The translations under genes were made by a program, and so were the position numbers. From positions 1 through 45,079 of IMG/VR virus record IMGVR_UViG_3300034198_025067: 45,079 nt of DNA. One strand, written 5' to 3'. Shown here piece after piece: positions 41,138-45,079 of the stretch (positions within the stretch are counted from its first letter, which is position 1; every line of letters starts with the position of its first letter). The stretch is from a virus. The notes under the pieces are model-generated. The model was not told the origin of the DNA and did not search any database. It was given only the letters and a program-made list of their open reading frames with translations.

Positions 41138-42541
41138 ATGAAAAAATTAATTAAAGAAACCGGATTAAGGGACATTAGAGAATTATCTAAAAGATATCCT
41201 AAAGCTGAAATATATTTCCACCAAGATTTAGACGGAGTTACAACTGCAATTGCAATGAAAAAATACCTTGAAAACAATGGTATTGACGTTGTAGATGCCC
41301 ATGTTATCCAATATGGCGACAAAGAGTTTTCAGTTAAGAAAAATGATGCTAAAGGTGATGTAATGCCGGTCCTAGTTGATTTTGCACATGGAAAACCGAT
41401 GTTTGTTATCCATACTGACCATCACGACAGACAGGCTGGTAGTGAAGATACCAAATCAAAACAATTTAGAGGAGCTCGTTCAAATGTCGAAACAATTTCT
41501 CAAGTGGTTTCTCCAAAAGAACTATTCCCAAGCTCAGATATATTTTTGATATCAATGGTTGATAGTGCAGATTTTGCAAAAAATAACATTACCCCCGATA
41601 TGGTTATGAACTATATCTATAGGTTTGATAAAGACAGGGGATTACAGTCTAATAAAACTGTTTTAGGTTTAGTGACAAATAAACTTTTACTTGCATTTAA
41701 AAACAAACCAAACTTTTTAGAAAGATTGGTTATGGAATGTGAACCATCTCTTCTTAATATTTTCCAACACATAAAAAGTATAATGATAGAAAGAGGGTTT
41801 GCGAAAGAACCTGAATTGGAAAAGAATAAATCTGAGTATGTCAAACAAATGAAATCCCACCAAAATGTTAATATTGATGATAGTATTATCATTCAATATG
41901 GTGGAGGAAGTATGATAGCACCAGGTTCATATGATAGATATACACCATTTAAAAACAATCCTGAAGCAGACTTTCTTGTTATTGCTTGGCCGATGGGTTT
42001 AGTTCAGGCTTCTTGTAATCCATTTAAAAAAGAAAGAGAATTAAAGGGAATTAATTTAGGTGAGATAGCTCAAGAAGTTTTGGGTAAATGGGAATCTGAA
42101 CTAAGACAAAAGTATGTACCTCTATCAACAATAAAGTGGATTGCAGAATCCGCAAAAGATTTTGGTACAATGTCAATAGGATTTACGTTTAAAGATTTCA
42201 TGGCATTTTATGGTGATAGATTTACTCCTGAAGAGAAAAAACTTTATTTGGACAAAGTTAAAAAGTTGATGGAGAGACCATTTACTAGTTTAACCGAAGA
42301 AGAAAAAATGGCGTTAGATGATATTAAAGTTTCCGCTTGGGATTTAATACAAGCTAATAGTGGGGGTCATAAATGTATTACAAACATTTCGGCACTTAAT
42401 TTTTTGGGTAGGTCGAAAAGACCTCCTGAAGGGAAGTATAAATATAATCCAGAATCGGACGATACTCCTTACGTCAAATTTACAAAAATGATTCAGAATG
42501 AGTTTGTTAAAAAACTTAAAGAAAAAATATCAGGTAAATAA
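41138..42541 (+). CDS. DHH-family phosphoesterase
   Basis: The 467-residue protein has the DHH superfamily metal motifs: FHQDLDGVTTA (D30, D32), VLVDFAHG and the signature HTDHHDRQ (~97-104), then further Asp in ISMVDSADFA. A C-terminal GGHKCITNISALNF could be a DHHA1-like nucleic-acid binding loop. Members include RecJ exonuclease, nanoRNases and cyclic-dinucleotide phosphodiesterases; the long middle region does not decide between them. A role in nucleotide scavenging or in removing cyclic-nucleotide signals is possible. Ends on a terminator. Confidence 0.8.
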   Translation: MKKLIKETGLRDIRELSKRYPKAEIYFHQDLDGVTTAIAMKKYLENNGIDVVDAHVIQYGDKEFSVKKNDAKGDVMPVLVDFAHGKPMFVIHTDHHDRQAGSEDTKSKQFRGARSNVETISQVVSPKELFPSSDIFLISMVDSADFAKNNITPDMVMNYIYRFDKDRGLQSNKTVLGLVTNKLLLAFKNKPNFLERLVMECEPSLLNIFQHIKSIMIERGFAKEPELEKNKSEYVKQMKSHQNVNIDDSIIIQYGGGSMIAPGSYDRYTPFKNNPEADFLVIAWPMGLVQASCNPFKKERELKGINLGEIAQEVLGKWESELRQKYVPLSTIKWIAESAKDFGTMSIGFTFKDFMAFYGDRFTPEEKKLYLDKVKKLMERPFTSLTEEEKMALDDIKVSAWDLIQANSGGHKCITNISALNFLGRSKRPPEGKYKYNPESDDTPYVKFTKMIQNEFVKKLKEKISGK

Positions 42542-42566
42542 AAATCCCCTCGTATGAGGGGATTTT
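42541..42566. terminator. Bidirectional intrinsic terminator
   Basis: An 11-bp perfect stem (CCCCTC/GAGGGG core) with GTAT loop, A- and T-flanked, between the convergent DHH and transglycosylase genes. Confidence 0.92.
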
Positions 42567-42569
42567 AGT

Positions 42570-43121
42570 TTAATAATAAATCCAATTTTTATTATAATCT
42601 TTATTTGATATACAGAAAGTTGCGTATCCATTTATTTTGGGATATCCTGTATTGTAGTAACCACAAACAATCCCCCAATCATCATATTGACTATGAAGTA
42701 TGTTTAGAAGTTTCATACTTGTGGATATGTTTAACTCCAAATCATTTTTTAGTGTGTGACTACTAACTGTTTTTTTATTTACATATTTTGCGGTCGAAAC
42801 CATAACTTGCATTGGGCCAACTGCTCCTGCTGAGGACGAAAGAAATGGATTATATTTCCAATCAAAGGGTCCTTTATAACTTGTTTCTAAATACGCAATA
42901 TTATATGCGATGTGTTTTGGTATGTTATACTTTTTAGAATATTTTTCAATTAGATAATAAGTTTTTAATGAAACAGGAGAACCTTTCTCTAAAGATGCTT
43001 TTTCTAAATTTTTATAGAATTTATTTTCTTGTTTGGTGACCAAAGACCAACAACAAACTCCCACTAAAACACATATTGAAACATAAAGAAATTTAATTAT
43101 TCTTGATATTTTGATTTCCAT
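42570..43121 (-). CDS. Membrane-anchored lytic transglycosylase (SLT-like)
   Basis: The 183-residue protein has an N-terminal membrane helix (~11-28), then the SLT core: catalytic Glu79 in NIAYLETSYKGP, SSSAGAVGPMQVM (~95-107) with the typical AxGPMQ block, and the Tyr/Asn region CGYYNTGYPKINGYA. It would cleave glycan strands, and with its anchor it could act from the membrane as a signal-anchor endolysin or assist DNA entry or lysis. It overlaps the upstream membrane protein by 29 bases. This is a second wall-degrading enzyme besides the amidase. Confidence 0.85.
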   Translation of the reverse strand: MEIKISRIIKFLYVSICVLVGVCCWSLVTKQENKFYKNLEKASLEKGSPVSLKTYYLIEKYSKKYNIPKHIAYNIAYLETSYKGPFDWKYNPFLSSSAGAVGPMQVMVSTAKYVNKKTVSSHTLKNDLELNISTSMKLLNILHSQYDDWGIVCGYYNTGYPKINGYATFCISNKDYNKNWIYY

Positions 43122-43461
43122 TGCTTTTATTGTTTGAAGGTTCTGACTGATTCTTAGAATGATAGTTCCAAATATTTTTGGCGTAAAAATTAAATATAGT
43201 GTATCCTATGCTGTCTTCATATAGAGTATATGACCCGTCTTTTTTAGATATAACTAACAAGTTATCATTTTCGTCAATTGCAATATCGACATTTTTCTTG
43301 TATATCATACGAGATTCCGTTTCAGAAACACTCTTATATGATATGAACGATTTGTAAATGTAGCCAAGAGAGAATCCTACTACCAAAGATAGTGCAAAGA
43401 AAACATATACCATGAAATGTTTTAATGCGGTTTTAATTTTTGTGAGATAATTTGTTTCCAT
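43093..43461 (-). CDS. Single-pass membrane protein, lysis-associated
   Basis: The 122-residue protein has one membrane helix (~17-37: VYVFFALSLVVGFSLGY) and an outside domain with VDIAIDENDNLLVISKKD and YAKNIWNYHSKNQSE, ending in an Asn/Lys-rich tail. It overlaps the transglycosylase gene by 29 bases, so the two are probably produced together as an envelope pair. A spanin-like or accessory lysis role is inference. Confidence 0.6.
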   Translation of the reverse strand: METNYLTKIKTALKHFMVYVFFALSLVVGFSLGYIYKSFISYKSVSETESRMIYKKNVDIAIDENDNLLVISKKDGSYTLYEDSIGYTIFNFYAKNIWNYHSKNQSEPSNNKSNGNQNIKNN

Positions 43462-43490
43462 TTGTTCCTTTTTTTAGGAAAAATAAGAAA

Positions 43491-43841
43491 TTAAAATAGA
43501 AATGACAATACGTCTCCTTTTTTGATTTGTAATTTTTTACAACTACCACCCATTATTTCTAAAACCATGTCTCCATTACCACAATAGTTTACATGTTCTT
43601 CATCGTCTAACAACGGAGGACAATCGTGATGTATTTTAGTTATGACATTGTCTTTTATAAAAATAATATCTAAATTGATTATACAGTTTTTCATCCAAAA
43701 ACAATGGTATCCTGAATTTTGTAAAAATAACATTCCATTATATGATTCATTAAATGTTTTTTTCATCATGCCGGTTTCTTTTTCTTTTTCAGAAACACAC
43801 AACTTGATTTTAAAAAAATTATCATTTATCATTATTTTCAT
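43491..43841 (-). CDS. DUF192 family protein
   Basis: The 116-residue protein matches DUF192: KETGMMKKTFNESYNGMLFL, FWMKNCIINLDIIFIKDNV, and VLEIMGGSCKKLQIKKGDVL. DUF192 proteins of bacteria are often exported; this one has no signal peptide. Their function is not established. It is the first gene of a minus-strand set and diverges from the Nudix gene through a 29-base gap. Confidence rests on full-length motif order. Confidence 0.8.
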   Translation of the reverse strand: MKIMINDNFFKIKLCVSEKEKETGMMKKTFNESYNGMLFLQNSGYHCFWMKNCIINLDIIFIKDNVITKIHHDCPPLLDDEEHVNYCGNGDMVLEIMGGSCKKLQIKKGDVLSFLF

Positions 43842-43870
43842 ACTAAATAAATACTTAAAAATTCATAATA

Positions 43871-44314
43871 GTGAAACAAAAAAGATACGCAGGCGTCCTA
43901 GTTAAAAGTAAGGACAAAGTTTTGTTATGTAAAAGAAGTGCTCAGGCCGCAATGTCTGGAGAATGGTCAATGCCATCAGGAAAGATTAATGAGGGTGAAA
44001 CTCCAATAGATGGGGCGGCAAGAGAATTCTTTGAAGAAACTAATATAAAAGTAACTAATCCATTAACTTTTTGTGGTATGATTAAAAGATATACTAGAGA
44101 TGGAAAGAACGTAAAAGGATTGATGTACACTTTTTTAATGGAAAGTGAAGAAGAATTAAATCCTGATTTAGAAAATGCGATGGATGGGGATGAACATACT
44201 GAGTGTGGTTATTTCACTAAAGATAGTTTACCGACACCAATTGGAGACCAAACAAGAGATTTGATTATAACTGTATTGGAAGGAAAAAATATTTCAGAAA
44301 ATTTTACTTTATAA
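43871..44314 (+). CDS. Nudix hydrolase
   Basis: The 147-residue protein has the Nudix box G37-x5-E43-x7-R51-E-F-F-E-E-T (GKINEGE then AAREFFEETNI), with Asn58 where Gly is usual. The start is a GTG at 43871, the only in-frame start near the conserved beginning KQKRYAGVLV. Nudix enzymes hydrolyse nucleoside diphosphate derivatives, such as oxidised dNTPs or mRNA caps. It is a single gene between DUF192 and the tRNA gene. Confidence 0.88.
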   Translation: MKQKRYAGVLVKSKDKVLLCKRSAQAAMSGEWSMPSGKINEGETPIDGAAREFFEETNIKVTNPLTFCGMIKRYTRDGKNVKGLMYTFLMESEEELNPDLENAMDGDEHTECGYFTKDSLPTPIGDQTRDLIITVLEGKNISENFTL

Positions 44315-44334
44315 TCTTATTTTTATTATCTTTG
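44303..44334 (+). promoter_or_regulatory. Host-type promoter of tRNA gene
   Basis: TTTA at 44303-44306, 20 bases, TATCTTTG at 44327-44334. The -7 box is perfect; transcription would begin about 10 bases before the tRNA 5' end. Confidence 0.6.
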
Positions 44335-44351
44335 TGGTCTTGAATTAAAAT

Positions 44352-44425
44352 AGTCAGATAGCTCAATTGGTTAGAGCACTCGCCTGATACGCGAACGGTT
44401 ACAGGTTCGATTCCTGTTCTGACTA
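44352..44425 (+). tRNA. tRNA-Ile(GAU)
   Basis: A complete cloverleaf: acceptor AGTCAGA/TCTGACT with discriminator A, D stem GCTC/GAGC, anticodon loop CTGATAC with GAT at 44386-44388, T stem ACAGG/CCTGT with TTCGATT loop. The 3' CCA is not encoded. The outermost anticodon-stem pair is a C-A mismatch (44379 and 44395). It reads AUU and AUC. Confidence 0.95.
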
Positions 44426-44449
44426 CAAAAAATAAAAAAAAACTAAATT

Positions 44450-44887
44450 ATGGGAGAATTATTAAAAACATTAAAAGAACAAAACTCAAGTGAACTAATC
44501 ACAAAATGGGAAAACATTGGTTTTTTGACTAATACAAAAAACAAACGAAATACGGCTTTGGCTTGTGAATTTTCTGCATTATATCTATTAGACAACATAG
44601 AAACATATAATGGTGAAATCACAACATTAACACATCCAGTTATTATTAGAATATTTAGAAAAATTGAAGAAGATTTACCAACTGAACTTATTTTTGATAA
44701 GGTTATTGAAATAATCACAACATTCAAAGTTAAACTTGATGAATTTCAAAAAAGTGATGAATTTGTTAACAGAGGAAGTGTGAGTGAAAAAGGTGTTGTG
44801 GATGTTGAAGCTGAGTTTCTTGCTGATTTTTCAGATAATTTTCCATTTGAATTTGGCCTGTGCGTGGGTAAAAAATATTGTGTATAA
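44450..44887 (+). CDS. Unknown protein after tRNA, possibly structural
   Basis: The 145-residue protein (MGELLKTLKEQNSSELITKW) is helical in its first half, then mixed (THPVIIRIFRKIEEDLPTEL). The N-terminal LLKTLKE...WENIGFL stretch faintly recalls the start of T4-like capsid proteins, but the rest does not follow, so I do not assign it. The last codons (GLCVGKKYCV) differ in base composition from the rest and run into a structured region. Confidence 0.5.
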   Translation: MGELLKTLKEQNSSELITKWENIGFLTNTKNKRNTALACEFSALYLLDNIETYNGEITTLTHPVIIRIFRKIEEDLPTELIFDKVIEIITTFKVKLDEFQKSDEFVNRGSVSEKGVVDVEAEFLADFSDNFPFEFGLCVGKKYCV

Positions 44888-44905
44888 CTAGCGGATACAC
44901 GCAGG
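44857..44905 (+). other. Region with competing hairpins at gene end
   Basis: GTGTAT/ATACAC (44880-44885 with 44895-44900) forms a small hairpin, and CCTG-GCGTG/CACGCAGG (44857-44866 with 44898-44905, one bulge) forms an alternative. They share bases, so only one can form at a time. No T-run follows. The 61-base gap after the stop holds nothing else I recognise. Confidence 0.35.
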
Positions 44906-44948
44906 TTTATTGCGTATGTACAACAACTAAAACTACCAATATAATACT

Positions 44949-45079
44949 ATGGAACAAAATGAAATGATGGATATTCATAAAATAATTATGAAAACATTAA
45001 AGGTAGTACCGAAAGCGTGGGATATGAACCATCAACACTTTAACTCCGATTGTCATATGGAACTGACGGATAAAACATA
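44949..45079 (+). CDS. Partial gene at right edge, unknown
   Basis: An open frame from ATG 44949 to the window end (43 codons seen), beginning MEQNEMMDIHKIIMKTLKVV. Codon choice is less AT-biased than elsewhere (CCG, GCG, CTG, ACG appear close together). No family recognised and the 3' end is missing. Confidence 0.4.
   Translation, partial: MEQNEMMDIHKIIMKTLKVVPKAWDMNHQHFNSDCHMELTDKT

Noticed and set aside
44860-45079. Group II intron inserted in the 44450 gene
   Set aside because: Only the GTGCG match and weak hairpins support it; no domain V, reverse transcriptase or 3' end is visible in the window.
1-45079. CRISPR array, integrase/att site, or insertion sequence
   Set aside because: No regularly spaced direct repeats, recombinase signature or transposase with terminal inverted repeats was seen on either strand.
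1-45079. Stop-codon reassignment, as in some Bacteroidota phages
   Set aside because: TAA, TGA and TAG all terminate well-supported genes (for example TGA at 7921-7923 and TAG at the ends of the 24494 and DnaJ genes), and no conserved protein is split by an in-frame stop.

Overview
The window looks like part of a large tailed-phage genome (Caudoviricetes, probably a large or jumbo myovirus-like phage) infecting a member of the Bacteroidota. The phage origin is shown by tail-fibre/adhesin genes, SbcC/SbcD-type (gp46/gp47) recombination genes, a RuvC-like resolvase, a TOPRIM primase, a PD-(D/E)XK nuclease, amidase, holin and transglycosylase lysis genes, two orphan DNA methyltransferases, DUF3310, DUF932 and many tightly packed or overlapping small genes. 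The host group is suggested by several near-perfect Bacteroidota promoters (TTTG-N19/20-TAnnTTTG), the lack of Shine-Dalgarno sequences before start codons, an Hc1-type histone, SprB-like repeats, and a C-terminal motif typical of Bacteroidota rhomboids. Base composition is strongly AT-rich throughout. TAA, TGA and TAG all end real genes, so the standard code is used. There is no gene-free stretch over about 150 bases; every gap is covered by a listed site or is simply a short spacer.

Layout. 1-6333: four tail fibre/adhesin-type structural genes, Cys-rich, with Pro/Thr linkers; the first is cut by the window edge. 6393-13848: replication/recombination block (RuvC, primase, nuclease, small lipoprotein, zinc protein, SbcD, coiled-coil protein, membrane protein, SbcC), closed by a bidirectional terminator. 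13881-16575: a minus-strand gene with a leader-like N-terminus, then two units with host-type promoters, the second ending in a phage-encoded RpoD-like sigma factor and a terminator. 16611-19915: envelope/lysis block (two membrane proteins, amidase, leader protein, papain-like protease, holin). 19929-23492: an exported protein and a set of probable virion-associated proteins with recurring leader motifs. 23571-26418: Hc1 histone, small genes, DnaJ and a 50-residue membrane protein on the minus strand. 26501-33114: Dam-type methylase, two proteins with a WC/NC (PcfJ-like) domain, DUF932, thioredoxin and glutaredoxin. 33111-36059: a minus-strand island with an HExxH metallopeptidase and a 51-residue Cys-rich protein. 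36143-42541: coiled-coil/LRR-like protein, compact small genes, DUF3310, a second methylase with an altered catalytic motif, a peptidoglycan-binding-like protein and a DHH phosphoesterase. 42570-45079: minus-strand transglycosylase, membrane protein and DUF192 protein; then Nudix, tRNA-Ile(GAU), one unknown gene and a partial gene.

How it may work together. Two promoter signatures seem to separate gene classes. Host-type TTTG/TAnnTTTG promoters precede the sigma-factor operon, the Dam gene, DUF932, the redox genes and the tRNA. A TATTTATA motif lies 3-35 bases before mostly virion-like or leader-carrying genes, on both strands in the matching orientation. My inference is an early programme read by host RNA polymerase, then a second set that may be read through the phage sigma factor. 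The other recurring theme is a short N-terminal, internal or C-terminal leader on otherwise unrelated proteins, which could be a capsid targeting or maturation signal.
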